The position numbers and the translations under genes were made by a program. The notes below the pieces were generated by a model that had not been told where the DNA came from, made no database searches, and worked only from the letters and a program-made list of their open reading frames with translations. A DNA stretch of 64,000 nucleotides from Paractinoplanes lichenicola (GTDB lineage: Bacteria; Actinomycetota; Actinomycetes; Mycobacteriales; Micromonosporaceae): positions 124,001 to 188,000 of the forward strand of contig NZ_JAENHO010000017.1 of assembly GCF_016785085.1 (NCBI RefSeq). The letters are read 5' to 3'. This document shows positions 26,614 to 35,302 of the stretch, one piece after another; the first letter of the stretch is position 1, and every line of letters begins with the position of its first letter.

Positions 26614-26847
26614 GGAGCTTCCTCGTCCTCTCAACAACGATGACTCTCAGTGATGTCGGCCGTCGCCGTTTGGCAACCCGACCGAAATCACCGTGTGTCA
26701 TCGCCGCAACGTGCTACTGGCGTCTAACCAGCGTTAACAGCGAACGCAAAGGTAACTAGACGTGGCACAGTAACGGTGCGTAGAGGAGCCGGTGAAGCGT
26801 TGTGATCAACTTCACGATCACAAAGAGTAATGGCTGGACTTAAGGGA

Positions 26848-26873
26848 AAGGGCCGGGCAATTGCCCGGCCCTT
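26848..26873 (-). terminator. Terminator hairpin after the GSDH-like gene
   Basis: A 13-bp perfect inverted repeat with no spacer (AAGGGCCGGGCAA / TTGCCCGGCCCTT) begins seven bases after the minus-strand stop at 26880. On that strand the stem is followed by a short TTTCCC tract. It separates the lipoprotein gene from the cslA promoter region (26614-26847). Confidence 0.75.
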
Positions 26874-26879
26874 CGCAGT

Positions 26880-28142
26880 TCAGGACGAGGCGACGCGGTA
26901 AATGACCCCAGCCTGGTCGTCACTGACGTAAATCCGGCCGTCGGGACCCTGCACCGCCATCACCGGCCGGCCCCAGCGTGAGCCGTCCTCGCGCTGGAAC
27001 CCGGTGAGCAGGGTCTGCTGCGGGCCGAGCGTGCCGTCGCGCCAGGCGAAGAACGAGACCTCGGGCGGGCGGGGCGGCTGCCGGTTCCACGAGCCGTGGA
27101 TGCCGACCAGCGCGCCGTCGCCGTAGCCGCCCGCGACATCGCTCACGAAGGCCATCCCGAGCGGGGCCGAGTGTGCGCCCATGCCCTGCTCGGATGGCTT
27201 GAGCTTGGCACAGTCGAGCTTGTCGCCGTCCGGGTTGGTCTGCACGTCGCGCACGAACGGCCGGTCGGTGTAGCTGATCTCGCCGTCGCCCAGGTCGGGG
27301 TCGGGGTTGCAGTACGGCCACCCCAGGTCGCGGCCCTCGGTCAGCTTGGCCAGCGGCTCGAGGGGGTGGTCGTTGACGTACGACTCCTCGACGTCGTTGT
27401 TCTTCGGGTTGGCGATGTTGTCCCGGTTGTTGACGGCCGTCCACACGCCGCCGTCGGGGTCGATCGCCAGCCCGGTGCCGTTGCGCACGCCCCGCGCGAA
27501 CGTCTCGGCCGGCCGGCCCGGCTTCGCGCGCAGGATCGCGGCCCGCTCCGGCTTGGTCTCCCGGTCCTCCTCGGAGATGTTGCCGGTGGAGCCGATCGAG
27601 ACGTAGATCGAGCCGTCCTGGCCCACGGCCACGCTCTTGAGCGCGTGCGCGTACTTGCCGCCCAGCTCCACGCTCTTCTCGTCGGGCAGATCGTCGATCA
27701 CGACCTGCTTGCCGCTCACCTTGCCGCCCGCGTACGAGAAGGAATCGACCTGATCGCTCTCGGCCACATAGAGCGTGTCGCCGTCGAAGGCCAGCCCGTG
27801 CGGCTGGTTCAGCCCCTCGACCAGGGGTTGCGACTGCCCCTGCTCATCGAGCACGAGCACGTCGCCCGACTCGGGCCGCGACACGAGCAGGCGCTTGTCG
27901 GGCGTCCAGGCCAGCAGCCGCGCGCCCGGCACCTTCGCCCACACGCTGACCGTCCAGCCCGGCGGCGCCTTGATCGGATCGTCGCCGCCGCCCTGCACCC
28001 GCGTCTCGACCAGGGCCGGCACCTCCACCGCGGCCGAGGCCGAGGCCGTTCGCCGGGGTTCCGCGCTCGACGCGTCGCCGTCGCCGCACGCGGCCACTCC
28101 CACCAGCAGACCTGCCGCCAAGGCGACCCGTACCGATCTCAT
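26880..28142 (-). CDS. Glucose/sorbosone dehydrogenase-like lipoprotein (GSDH beta-propeller)
   Basis: 420 residues, start ATG 28142. MRSVRVALAAGLLVGVAAC is a lipoprotein signal (VAAC). The mature protein is a six-bladed propeller of the soluble PQQ glucose dehydrogenase/sorbosone dehydrogenase superfamily, with PHGLAFDGDTLYVAES, VRNGTGLAIDPDG and WGRPVMAVQGPDGRIYVSDD. It probably oxidises a sugar or binds PQQ outside the cell; PQQ ligands cannot be confirmed by eye. It is monocistronic with its own terminator. Confidence 0.8.
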   Translation of the reverse strand: MRSVRVALAAGLLVGVAACGDGDASSAEPRRTASASAAVEVPALVETRVQGGGDDPIKAPPGWTVSVWAKVPGARLLAWTPDKRLLVSRPESGDVLVLDEQGQSQPLVEGLNQPHGLAFDGDTLYVAESDQVDSFSYAGGKVSGKQVVIDDLPDEKSVELGGKYAHALKSVAVGQDGSIYVSIGSTGNISEEDRETKPERAAILRAKPGRPAETFARGVRNGTGLAIDPDGGVWTAVNNRDNIANPKNNDVEESYVNDHPLEPLAKLTEGRDLGWPYCNPDPDLGDGEISYTDRPFVRDVQTNPDGDKLDCAKLKPSEQGMGAHSAPLGMAFVSDVAGGYGDGALVGIHGSWNRQPPRPPEVSFFAWRDGTLGPQQTLLTGFQREDGSRWGRPVMAVQGPDGRIYVSDDQAGVIYRVASS

Positions 28143-28151
28143 GAACGCTCC

Positions 28152-28592
28152 CTACCCCGGTTCCGCCTCTTCAAAGACCAGCAGCGTCCGCGTGTTGACG
28201 ACCCCGGGCATGCCCTGGATCGCGTCGAGCACCAGCCGGCCCAGCGCCGCGTTGTCCTCGGCGCGGACCAGCATGATCACGTCGAACTCGCCGCCGACCA
28301 GCGCGATGTGCACGACGCCGGGCAGCGAGCGCAGCCGGTCGGCCACGTCGCGCCACTCGGCCTGGTTCAAATTCACGGTCACGTACGCGGTCGTGCCGAG
28401 ACCCGCCGCAACAGGGTCTACGTCCGCGCGGAAGCCACGGATCACTTTTGCCGTACGAAGTCGCTCGACCCGGGCATAGGCATTGGCGCGCGAGATGTGC
28501 AGCCGCTCGGCCAGGGTACGCATCGACAGGCGCCCGTCCCGGGTGAGCTCGGCCAGGATCAGCCGATCGATGTCGTCGAGGGCGTCGGCCAC
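28152..28592 (-). CDS. bkdR: Lrp/AsnC-family regulator (BkdR-like)
   Basis: 146 residues, GTG 28592 behind GGGAGGGAAG. The N-terminal winged HTH (DDIDRLILAELTRDGRLSMR ... ISRANAYARVERL) and the C-terminal RAM/ligand domain (VHIALVGGEFDVIMLV) are complete. It is divergent from the bkdABC operon, the arrangement seen for BkdR, which senses branched-chain amino acids. The neighbour-based function is inference; the family is certain. Confidence 0.88.
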   Translation of the reverse strand: MADALDDIDRLILAELTRDGRLSMRTLAERLHISRANAYARVERLRTAKVIRGFRADVDPVAAGLGTTAYVTVNLNQAEWRDVADRLRSLPGVVHIALVGGEFDVIMLVRAEDNAALGRLVLDAIQGMPGVVNTRTLLVFEEAEPG

Positions 28593-28655
28593 TTGTCTTC
28601 CCTCCCCGCCCTCAGCCCCGAGGTCGCTGGACCTTTGGCCCCGGACGGCGGCCTT

Positions 28656-28682
28656 CGCGAATACATTTTCTCGGTTTTCGCG
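28656..28682. promoter_or_regulatory. Inverted repeat in the bkdR-bkdA intergenic region
   Basis: CGCGAA (28656-28661) and TTCGCG (28677-28682) are complementary and flank an A/T-rich spacer of 15 bases. The spacing and softness suit an Lrp/AsnC-type site for BkdR control of both directions. No experimental consensus is claimed. Confidence 0.4.
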
Positions 28683-28723
28683 CAGATCTGGCGTTCAATT
28701 GGCAACTCTACAAGCATGGCCCC

Positions 28724-29806
28724 ATGACAGGTGACGCCCACCACCTTCTGCCCTCGGGCACCCCCGTGACCCTGATCGGCATCGACGGCCACCCCGTCGC
28801 CGGCTCGGGTCGCGTCTTCCCCTCCGACGCCGAGCTGCGCCAGGCCCTGGCCGCGCTGATCACCGCCCGGCGGCTCAACGACCAGGCCCACGCCCTGGTC
28901 CGGCAGGGCCGGCTGGCGGTCTACCCGTCCTCGCACGGGCAGGAGGCCTGCCAGGTCGCCGCGGCCCAGGTGCTCGACGACGGCGACTGGCTCTTCCCGA
29001 CCTACCGCGACACGGTGGCCGCCGTCGGCCGGGGAGTCGACCCGGTCGAGGCGCTGACCCTGCTCAAGGGCGACTGGCACTGCGGCTGGGACCCGTACGA
29101 GCACCGGGTCGCCCCGCACGCCACGCCCCTGGCCACCCAGCTGCCGCACGCCGTCGGGGTCGCCCACGCGGCCCGGCTGCGCGGCGAGCCGACCGTGGCG
29201 ATGGCCCTGTGCGGCGACGGCGGCACCAGCGAGGGCGACTTCCACGAGGCGCTCAACTTCGCCGCGGTGCTGCGGGCCCCGGTCGTGTTCCTGATCCAGA
29301 ACAACGAGTACGCGATCAGCGTGCCGCTGGCCCGGCAGACCGCGGCGCCGTCATTGGCGTACAAGGGAATCGGTTACGGCATCCCCGGGGAACGGGTGGA
29401 CGGCAACGACGTGGCCGCGCTGCTGACCGTGCTGGGCGAGGCCGTCGCGCGGGCCCGTGCCGGCGAGGGGCCGCAGCTGGTCGAGGCGCACACCTATCGG
29501 ATGCAGGCGCACACCAACGCCGACGATGCCACGCGATATCGCACTTCAGCGGAGGTCGACGCCTGGCTCGAGCGGGACCCGATCACGCGGTTGGAGCGGC
29601 ACCTCAACCTGCCCGCGTCAGACGTGTCGGAAATGCGCGAGGCGGCCGACCGGGTGGCAGCCCATCTGCGGGATGGCCTCAACCGGGACATCTCCCCCAC
29701 CCCCGCGCAGCTTTTCGAGTACGTCTACGCGACACCGACGTCGCAACTGCGGGAGCAGCAGGCCCAGCTGGCCGACGAACACGCCCGGGAAGGAGCGGCG
29801 GGGTGA
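28724..29806 (+). CDS. bkdA: Branched-chain 2-oxoacid dehydrogenase E1 alpha subunit
   Basis: 360 residues, start ATG 28724. Thiamine diphosphate-binding motif GDGGTSEGDFHEALNFAAVLRAPV-like region (residues about 163-190) with the NN continuation (IQNNEYAIS) is clear, and SSHGQEACQVAAA is typical of E1 alpha. It forms the heterotetrameric E1 with the next gene and decarboxylates branched-chain 2-oxoacids to feed branched acyl-CoA primers for fatty acids or catabolism. The stop overlaps the E1 beta start (GTGA). Confidence 0.92.
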   Translation: MTGDAHHLLPSGTPVTLIGIDGHPVAGSGRVFPSDAELRQALAALITARRLNDQAHALVRQGRLAVYPSSHGQEACQVAAAQVLDDGDWLFPTYRDTVAAVGRGVDPVEALTLLKGDWHCGWDPYEHRVAPHATPLATQLPHAVGVAHAARLRGEPTVAMALCGDGGTSEGDFHEALNFAAVLRAPVVFLIQNNEYAISVPLARQTAAPSLAYKGIGYGIPGERVDGNDVAALLTVLGEAVARARAGEGPQLVEAHTYRMQAHTNADDATRYRTSAEVDAWLERDPITRLERHLNLPASDVSEMREAADRVAAHLRDGLNRDISPTPAQLFEYVYATPTSQLREQQAQLADEHAREGAAG

Positions 29807-30786
29807 CCCACGAGAAGCTGACCATGGCGCAGGCGCTCAACCGGGCCCTGCGCGACGCCATGACCGAGGACAGCTCGGTGGTGGTGTTCGGCGAGGACGT
29901 CGGCCCGCTCGGCGGCGTCTTCCGGGTCACCGACGGGCTGACCGCCGAGTTCGGCGAGAATCGCTGCTTCGACACGCCGCTGGCCGAGGCGGGCATCGTC
30001 GGCGTGGCGGTCGGCATGGCCATGAACGGGATGCGCCCGGTCGTCGAGATGCAGTTCGACGCGTTCGCCTACCCCGCGTTCGAGCAGATCGTCAGCCACG
30101 TCGCCAAGATGCGCAACCGCACCCTCGGGCGGGTCACCCTGCCCATGGTCATCCGGATCCCGTACGCGGGTGGGATCGGCGGCGTCGAGCATCACTGCGA
30201 CTCGTCCGAGGCCTACTACGCCCACACACCCGGCCTGCACGTGGTCACGCCCGCGACGCCCGGGGACGCGTACGGGCTGCTGCGGGAGTCGATCGCCTCG
30301 CCCGACCCGGTCGTGTTCCTCGAGCCCAAGAAGCTGTACTGGACCAAGGAAGAGGTCTCGCTGACCACTGCCTCGCTGGTGGGACGCGCGGTCGTCCGGC
30401 GGGAGGGCACGGACGCGACCCTGATCGCGTACGGGCCGAGCGTGCCCGTGGCCCTGGCGGCGGCCGAGGTGGCCGACCGCGAGGGCCGCAGCCTGCAGGT
30501 GGTCGACCTGCGCTCGATCGTGCCGTTCGACGACGAGACGGTGTGCGCGGCGGTGCGCTCGACCGGGCGGGCCGTCGTGGTGGCCGAGGCGGCCGGGTTC
30601 GCCAGCGTGTCCTCCGAGATCGTCGCGCGGGTCACCGAGCGGTGCTTCCACTCCCTGGCCGCCCCGATCCGGCGGGTGACCGGGTTCGACATCCCCTACC
30701 CGCCGCCGAAATACGAGCACCTGCACCTGCCCGGCGTCGACCGGGTGCTGGACGCCGTCGACGACCTGCAGTGGGAGGACTCGTGA
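29803..30786 (+). CDS. bkdB: Branched-chain 2-oxoacid dehydrogenase E1 beta subunit
   Basis: 327 residues, GTG 29803 overlapping the E1 alpha stop; AAGGAG lies 11-12 bases upstream. Transketolase-like pyrimidine domain: VVVFGEDVGPLGGVFRVTDGL, DTPLAEAGIVGVAVGMAM; C-terminal domain: LEPKKLYW, VVDLRSIVPFDDETV, TGFDIPYPPPKYEHLHLP. All are diagnostic of E1 beta. Four-base overlaps on both sides indicate strict translational coupling across bkdA-bkdB-bkdC. Confidence 0.93.
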   Translation: MTHEKLTMAQALNRALRDAMTEDSSVVVFGEDVGPLGGVFRVTDGLTAEFGENRCFDTPLAEAGIVGVAVGMAMNGMRPVVEMQFDAFAYPAFEQIVSHVAKMRNRTLGRVTLPMVIRIPYAGGIGGVEHHCDSSEAYYAHTPGLHVVTPATPGDAYGLLRESIASPDPVVFLEPKKLYWTKEEVSLTTASLVGRAVVRREGTDATLIAYGPSVPVALAAAEVADREGRSLQVVDLRSIVPFDDETVCAAVRSTGRAVVVAEAAGFASVSSEIVARVTERCFHSLAAPIRRVTGFDIPYPPPKYEHLHLPGVDRVLDAVDDLQWEDS

Positions 30787-32273
30787 GCGACCAGGTGTTC
30801 CTGCTGCCCGACCTCGGCGAGGGCCTGACCGAGGCCGAAGTCGTGCGCTGGCTCGTGACCGAGGGCGAGACCGTAACGATCGACCAGCCAGTCGTCGAGG
30901 TCGAGACGGCCAAATCCCTGGTCGAAGTGCCTTCCCCGTACGCGGGACAGGTGGCCACCCGCCACGCGCCCGAGGGGTCCGTGCTCGAGGTCGGCAAGCC
31001 GCTGCTGACCGTGGCCCGCATCGAGTCGGCCGCCCCCGCCGCCCCCACTGCCTCCCCCGCCCCCACTACCTCCCCCGCCCCCACTGCCTCCCCCACCTCC
31101 GCTGCCTCCTTCGCCTCCACTACCTCCTCCGCCTCCACTACCTCCCCCACCCCCGCGGCCTCCCCCACCCCCGCGGCCTCCCCCACCCCCGCGGCCTCCC
31201 CCACCCCCGCGGCCTCCCCCACCCCCACTACCTCCCCCGCCTCCCCCGCTGAGACGTATCGCGAGGAGGAGCGGGCCGGGTCGGGCAACGTGCTGATCGG
31301 CTACGGCACGACCAGTGCTTCCGCGGCCCCCACCCGTCGTCGCCGCCCCCGATCCAAAGTCACCCCGCCCCCACCACCGTCCCCGCTCCCGTCCCCGCCC
31401 CCGCCGTCGTCGCCGATTCGCGTGGTGTCGCCGCTGGTTCGCCGGCTCGCCCGTGACACCGGTGTCGACCTCGGATCGCTCGTCGGAAGCGGCTCGGACG
31501 GCCTGATCGTGCGGGCCGACGTGCAGCGGGCGCGAACTCGTGACACCGGCGTCACGCCCAATGATCTCGGTAGCGAGCCCGCTGACACCGGTGTCACGGC
31601 CACGCCGGGCGAGCGGCGGATCCCGTTCACCGGGTTCCGGAAGGCGGTGTCGACGGCGCTCACCCGCAGCCGGGCCGAGATCCCCGAGGCCACGGTCTGG
31701 GTCGACGTCGACGCCACCCGGCTCTGGGAGCTGCGCGAGGCCACCCGCCCCGGGCCGGGCATCCTGGCCTACCTGGCCCGCTTCACGGTGGCCGCCCTGC
31801 GCGAATACCCCGTCCTCAACTCGCGCGTCGACACCGAACGCCAGGAGATCGTCGAGCTCGATCGCATCGATCTCGGCCTCGCCGTACAGGGGAACCGGGG
31901 TTTGGTCGTGCCCGCGGTCACCGACGCCGGCGCCCTGACCACGGCGGGCCTCGACGCGGAGATCCGCCGCGTGACCGAGAGCGCGCGGCAGGGCACGATC
32001 ATCGGCAGCGGCACGTTCACGCTCAACAACTACGGCGGTTTCCGGGTCGACGGCAGCGCCGCCATCATCAACCACCCGCAGGTGGCGATCCTCGGCTTCG
32101 GCCGCATCCTCGACCGCCCCTGGGTCGTCGACGGAGAGATCCGCGTCCGCAAAATCACGCAGATGAGCTTCGTCTTCGACCACCGCGTCTGCGACGGCGG
32201 CACCGCGGCCGGCTTCATGCGCAGCGTCGCCGACGCCATTGAGGACCCGGCCTCGGCCATCGCCCGCCTGTGA
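30783..32273 (+). CDS. bkdC: Branched-chain 2-oxoacid dehydrogenase E2 (dihydrolipoyl acyltransferase)
   Basis: 496 residues, GTG 30783. Lipoyl domain at residues 1-80 with the lipoylated lysine in VETAKSLVEVPSP. A very long Ala-Ser-Pro-Thr linker (about 85-215) contains tandem SPTPAA units and a second proline-rich stretch (TPPPPPSPLPSPPPPSSP). A peripheral-subunit-binding domain follows (SPLVRRLARDTGVDLGSLVGSGSDGLIVRADV). The catalytic domain ends with the active-site FDHRVCDGG. It forms the core of the complex with BkdAB. The linker is longer and more repetitive than usual. Confidence 0.92.
   Translation: MSDQVFLLPDLGEGLTEAEVVRWLVTEGETVTIDQPVVEVETAKSLVEVPSPYAGQVATRHAPEGSVLEVGKPLLTVARIESAAPAAPTASPAPTTSPAPTASPTSAASFASTTSSASTTSPTPAASPTPAASPTPAASPTPAASPTPTTSPASPAETYREEERAGSGNVLIGYGTTSASAAPTRRRRPRSKVTPPPPPSPLPSPPPPSSPIRVVSPLVRRLARDTGVDLGSLVGSGSDGLIVRADVQRARTRDTGVTPNDLGSEPADTGVTATPGERRIPFTGFRKAVSTALTRSRAEIPEATVWVDVDATRLWELREATRPGPGILAYLARFTVAALREYPVLNSRVDTERQEIVELDRIDLGLAVQGNRGLVVPAVTDAGALTTAGLDAEIRRVTESARQGTIIGSGTFTLNNYGGFRVDGSAAIINHPQVAILGFGRILDRPWVVDGEIRVRKITQMSFVFDHRVCDGGTAAGFMRSVADAIEDPASAIARL
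31138..31235 (+). repeat. 18-bp tandem repeats encoding the E2 linker
   Basis: The unit GCCTCCCCCACCCCCGCG is repeated four times nearly without change inside bkdC, flanked by degenerate copies from about 31040. Each unit encodes six residues (ASPTPA). The strand asymmetry (C-rich coding strand, G-rich template) is extreme and could form secondary structures. Confidence 0.8.
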
Positions 32274-32367
32274 CGATCCGTGCCGCCACCGAGGCCGGTG
32301 ACGGCACCCCGGCGTCGTGGGTGGACGATCTGGGCGCACGTTTCACCGCTCTCGGGAGGTTCGCGTA

Positions 32368-32799
32368 GTGGCTACAGTCCGGGTCGAAACCGTCATCGAC
32401 GTGCCCGCGGCGCAGGTGTGGGAGGCGGTGGCCGACGTCGGTTCGGTGCACCGGCGCCTGCTGCCCGGCCGGGTGGCCGACGCCCGCCTCGACGGCGACG
32501 CCCGCATCCTGACGATGCCCGACGGCTCCGAGATCCGCGAACTGATCGTCGCCCTCGACCACGACGACCGCCGCCTCGCGTACGCGGTGGTCGAGGGGCA
32601 GAAGATGCCGCTGACCTACCACCACGCCAGCTTCCAGGTCCTGCCCGACGGCGAGCGGGCCCGGCTGGTCTGGCTGACCGACGTGCTGCCGCACGCGATG
32701 GCCCCCGCCGTCCGGGCCCGCACCGAACGCGGCATCGTCGAGATCAGGGCCGCCCTCGAAGGTCAGGCCACGGCGGTGCCCTCCAGCTCGACCAGCTGA
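32368..32799 (+). CDS. SRPBCC (polyketide cyclase/START-like) family protein
   Basis: 143 residues from GTG 32368, nine bases after GGGAGG. The pattern TVRVETVIDVPAAQVWEAVADVGSVHRRL ... TYHHASFQVLPDG.RARLVWLTDVLP is the helix-grip fold of small ligand-binding SRPBCC proteins. Substrate unknown. Its last 37 bases overlap the convergent RidA gene. The frame extends upstream, but only GTG 32368 has a ribosome site. Confidence 0.78.
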   Translation: MATVRVETVIDVPAAQVWEAVADVGSVHRRLLPGRVADARLDGDARILTMPDGSEIRELIVALDHDDRRLAYAVVEGQKMPLTYHHASFQVLPDGERARLVWLTDVLPHAMAPAVRARTERGIVEIRAALEGQATAVPSSSTS

Positions 32800-33164
32800 C
32801 CGGGAACGGCCAGGCGGGTCACGCCCAGCATCGTGGTGGCCGGGGCAGCACCGGCCGCACCGAGCCGACCGGCCAGGATCCCGTAGTGCTGGAAGAGCAG
32901 GTCGACGTCGGTGGTGTAGACGGTGAGCCGCACCAGGTCGGTCAGGGTCATGCCCGCCTCGGCCAGCACGGCCTCCACGTTGTCGAGGCTCAACGCGAGC
33001 TGGGCCGCCAGGTCGCCGTCGTGTTCGGGGCGGCCCTCCTTGCTCATCGCGGTCTGCCCCGACAGATACAGGGTGCGGGTCTGACCGGAGACCAGCTCGC
33101 CCTGGTTGAAGCCCATCGCCACCGACCACGGCACCGGGTTGACCGCCGTACGTTGCATCGCCAC
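32763..33164 (-). CDS. RidA family (enamine/imine deaminase) protein
   Basis: 133 residues; GTG 33164 lies five bases after GAAGGAG. VSGQTRTLYLSGQTAMSKEG, SLDNVEAVLAEAGMTLTDLVRLTVYTTDVD and PATTMLGVTRLAVPGQLVELEGTAVA are typical of the RidA/YjgF trimer, including the conserved C-terminal E. The arginine important for imine hydrolysis in canonical RidA is not obvious in this sequence, so it may belong to a non-canonical subgroup. Divergent from the WYL regulator. Confidence 0.85.
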   Translation of the reverse strand: MAMQRTAVNPVPWSVAMGFNQGELVSGQTRTLYLSGQTAMSKEGRPEHDGDLAAQLALSLDNVEAVLAEAGMTLTDLVRLTVYTTDVDLLFQHYGILAGRLGAAGAAPATTMLGVTRLAVPGQLVELEGTAVA

Positions 33165-33251
33165 ATTCGCTCCTTCTTCAATAACCGACAGGGCGAGCCT
33201 CGCAAGCGATACACGACAACCTGTGTCATGTATTCCTGTTAACTTTCCGGG

Positions 33252-34211
33252 GTGCGTGCCGACCGGCTGGTCTCGCTGGTGCTGCTGCTCCGTCAGCAGG
33301 GCCGGTTGTCGGCGGCCGCCCTGGCCCGCGAGCTCGAGGTCTCCACCCGCACGGTGCTGCGGGACATCGAGGCGCTATCGGCGGCGGGCGTCCCGGTCTA
33401 CGCCGAGCGCGGCCGCAACGGCGGGTTCGCGCTGCTGCCGGGTTTTCGCACCGAGCTCACCGGGCTCAGCCACGACGAGGCCCTGGCGCTGCTGATCGCC
33501 GGGTCGCGGCGCGGGGCGCAGACGTTCGGGCTCGGCTCGGCGCTCGCCTCGGCCATGCTCAAGGTGGTCGACGCGCTGCCCGAGAGCTATCGGGTCACCG
33601 CCGCCGGCGCGGCCCAGCGGCTGCTCATCGATCCGCCCGCCGACCTGTTGTCACGCCCGTCGGCCGGCGAGGAGGTGCCCGACGCGATCGTGGCCGCCAT
33701 CCGCGAGGCGGTCTTCGCCGGCCGCAAGCTGCGCATCCGCTACGCGCCCGACGGGCAGGCCCCGGCCTGGCGCACGGTCGACCCGATCGGCCTGGTCACC
33801 GTGCGCGACCAGGGCTATCTGCTGGCCACCCGGTCGGGGCAGGATCGCACCTACCGCCTCTCGCGGGTGCTGGCGGCCGAGGCGCTCGACGAGCCGGCCG
33901 ACCGGCCCGAGCGGGTCGACCTCGGCCGGGCCTGGCAGGACCGCGGCTCCCGGTTCCGGGCGGGCGACAACCAGATCACCGTACGGGTGCGGCTCGACCC
34001 GGCCCGTCGCGAGGAGCTGCTCCGGACCGCGCTGGCCGTCCTCAGCGAGCAGGAGTCGACCTTGGAGGTCACGTTCCAGGACGGCCGGCACGCCGAGTGG
34101 GCCTTGTGGCAGCTCTCCACCGGGGCCGAGGTGCTCGAGCCGGCGTGGCTGCGCACCGCCCTGCGCGATCGGGCCCGCCAGGTGGCCGGGCTCTACGCTG
34201 AACGTTCGTGA
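33252..34211 (+). CDS. WYL-domain transcriptional regulator
   Basis: 319 residues, GTG 33252. The N-terminal HTH_11 (RLSAAALARELEVSTRTVLRDIEAL) is followed by the GRNGGFALLPGFRTELTGL wing and a WYL domain (about 140-310, IRYAPDGQAPAWRTVDPIGLVT, YLLATRSGQDRTYRLSRVLAAEAL). Such regulators sense nucleotide or metabolite ligands. It is divergent from ridA, which may be its target. Its stop is near the possible GTG at 34208 of the next gene, but the better start there is 34277. Confidence 0.88.
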   Translation: MRADRLVSLVLLLRQQGRLSAAALARELEVSTRTVLRDIEALSAAGVPVYAERGRNGGFALLPGFRTELTGLSHDEALALLIAGSRRGAQTFGLGSALASAMLKVVDALPESYRVTAAGAAQRLLIDPPADLLSRPSAGEEVPDAIVAAIREAVFAGRKLRIRYAPDGQAPAWRTVDPIGLVTVRDQGYLLATRSGQDRTYRLSRVLAAEALDEPADRPERVDLGRAWQDRGSRFRAGDNQITVRVRLDPARREELLRTALAVLSEQESTLEVTFQDGRHAEWALWQLSTGAEVLEPAWLRTALRDRARQVAGLYAERS

Positions 34212-34276
34212 CCGTTTCCGACCGAACCCGACCGGTTGCTGGCATTGATCTGAGTGGATGGGTGGGGATGGGGCCT

Positions 34277-35239
34277 ATGAACCGCTCCCCCGAACTGGCC
34301 GTCGCCGCGGTGGTCCTCGCCGCCGCGGCCGCCGTCATCCCCCTCACGGCGGCCTCGGCCGCCGCGAATCCGATCGGGTCGACCACCGGGTTTCTGGTCG
34401 ATCCCGACTCCGTCCCCAACACCTGGGTGGCTCAGCATCCCACCGATGCGCGGGCCGCCACCATCAAGGCCGAGATCGGCGACTACCCGATCGCCAAATG
34501 GTTCACCGGGTCGTCCGGGCCGACCATCGGGCAGGCCGTCGGCGCCTACGTCGGGCGCGGCGCGAACGCGAGGAAACTGCCGGTGCTGGTCGCCTACAAC
34601 CTGCCGGGGCGTGACGCCTGCGGCGGGCATTCGTCGGGCGGGGCCGCCTCGGACGCGGCCTACCGGTCGTGGATCGCCGCGTTCGCCGACTCGATCGGGT
34701 CGCGGCCGGCGGTCGTCATCCTCGAGCCGGACGCGTTCGGCGACTACTCGTGCATGACGCCGGCGCAGATCGCGGCCCGCAACACGTTGCTCAACTTCGC
34801 GGTGAGCCAGTTCGCCTCCCGGGCCACGAACACGTGGGCCTATCTGGACGCGGGCAACGCGGGCTGGGTCGCCCCCGCGACGATGGCGGGCTATCTGCGC
34901 GAGGCCGGGGTTTCCGCCGTACGCGGGTTCGCCGTCAACGTGGCGAACTACTACACGACCGCCGCGTCCATCTCGTACGCGAACAAGGTGAACGCGGCCC
35001 TGGGCGGCGCCAAGCCGTACGTGGTCGACACGAGCCGCAACGGCAACGGCAGCAACGGGCAGTGGTGCAACCCGGCCGGTCGCAAGCTGGGGTCGCGGCC
35101 GCAGGTCGGCGGGGGTGCCGAGATGCTGCTCTGGGTCAAGACAGTGGGCACGTCGGACGGTCTCTGCGGGACGGCCCCGGCGACACCGGCCGGCACGTTC
35201 GACCCCGGCCTGGCGATGCGCCTGATCAACGGCACCTGA
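34277..35239 (+). CDS. Secreted GH6 cellulase/endoglucanase
   Basis: I choose ATG 34277 (MNRSPELAVAAVV) because it yields a proper signal peptide with cleavage near ASAAA-NPIGS; GTG 34208 in the same frame would add 23 residues. The 320-residue enzyme has GH6 motifs YNLPGRDACGGHSSGG, VVILEPDAF (catalytic acid), VDTSRNGNG and WVKTVGTSDG. The last has VGTSDG where the paralogue at 21954 has PGESDG, so the conserved Pro and Glu of the P-G-E-S-D-G loop are replaced. No CBM is attached. Likely free cellulase. Confidence 0.87.
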   Translation: MNRSPELAVAAVVLAAAAAVIPLTAASAAANPIGSTTGFLVDPDSVPNTWVAQHPTDARAATIKAEIGDYPIAKWFTGSSGPTIGQAVGAYVGRGANARKLPVLVAYNLPGRDACGGHSSGGAASDAAYRSWIAAFADSIGSRPAVVILEPDAFGDYSCMTPAQIAARNTLLNFAVSQFASRATNTWAYLDAGNAGWVAPATMAGYLREAGVSAVRGFAVNVANYYTTAASISYANKVNAALGGAKPYVVDTSRNGNGSNGQWCNPAGRKLGSRPQVGGGAEMLLWVKTVGTSDGLCGTAPATPAGTFDPGLAMRLINGT

Positions 35240-35241
35240 CC

Positions 35242-35286
35242 AAAAAAAAACCGGCTCCGGCGGTGGGGGGACACCGCCGGAGCCGG
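35242..35286. terminator. Strong terminator for the TasA-like gene (bidirectional)
   Basis: A perfect 15-bp stem (CCGGCTCCGGCGGTG and complement, 35251-35265 and 35272-35286) with a six-base loop is flanked by nine A residues at 35242-35250. Read on the minus strand this is a canonical stem followed by a U9 tract, 16 bases after the stop at 35303. On the plus strand it can end GH6 transcripts less efficiently. Confidence 0.9.
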
Positions 35287-35302
35287 GTTCTGGATCAGCC
35301 GA

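Noticed and set aside
31450..31605. Three GACACCGGTGTC-like words inside bkdC, similar to the polyol LacI operator
   Set aside because: They encode the repeated DTGV in the E2 linker and lack the outer CATGT/ACATG arms of the true operators.
30696..32339. Gly/Ser-repeat protein on the minus strand opposite bkdC
   Set aside because: The GGGGGS-like repeats are the reverse complement of the E2 linker repeats; the flanks are shadow sequence and there is no ribosome site.
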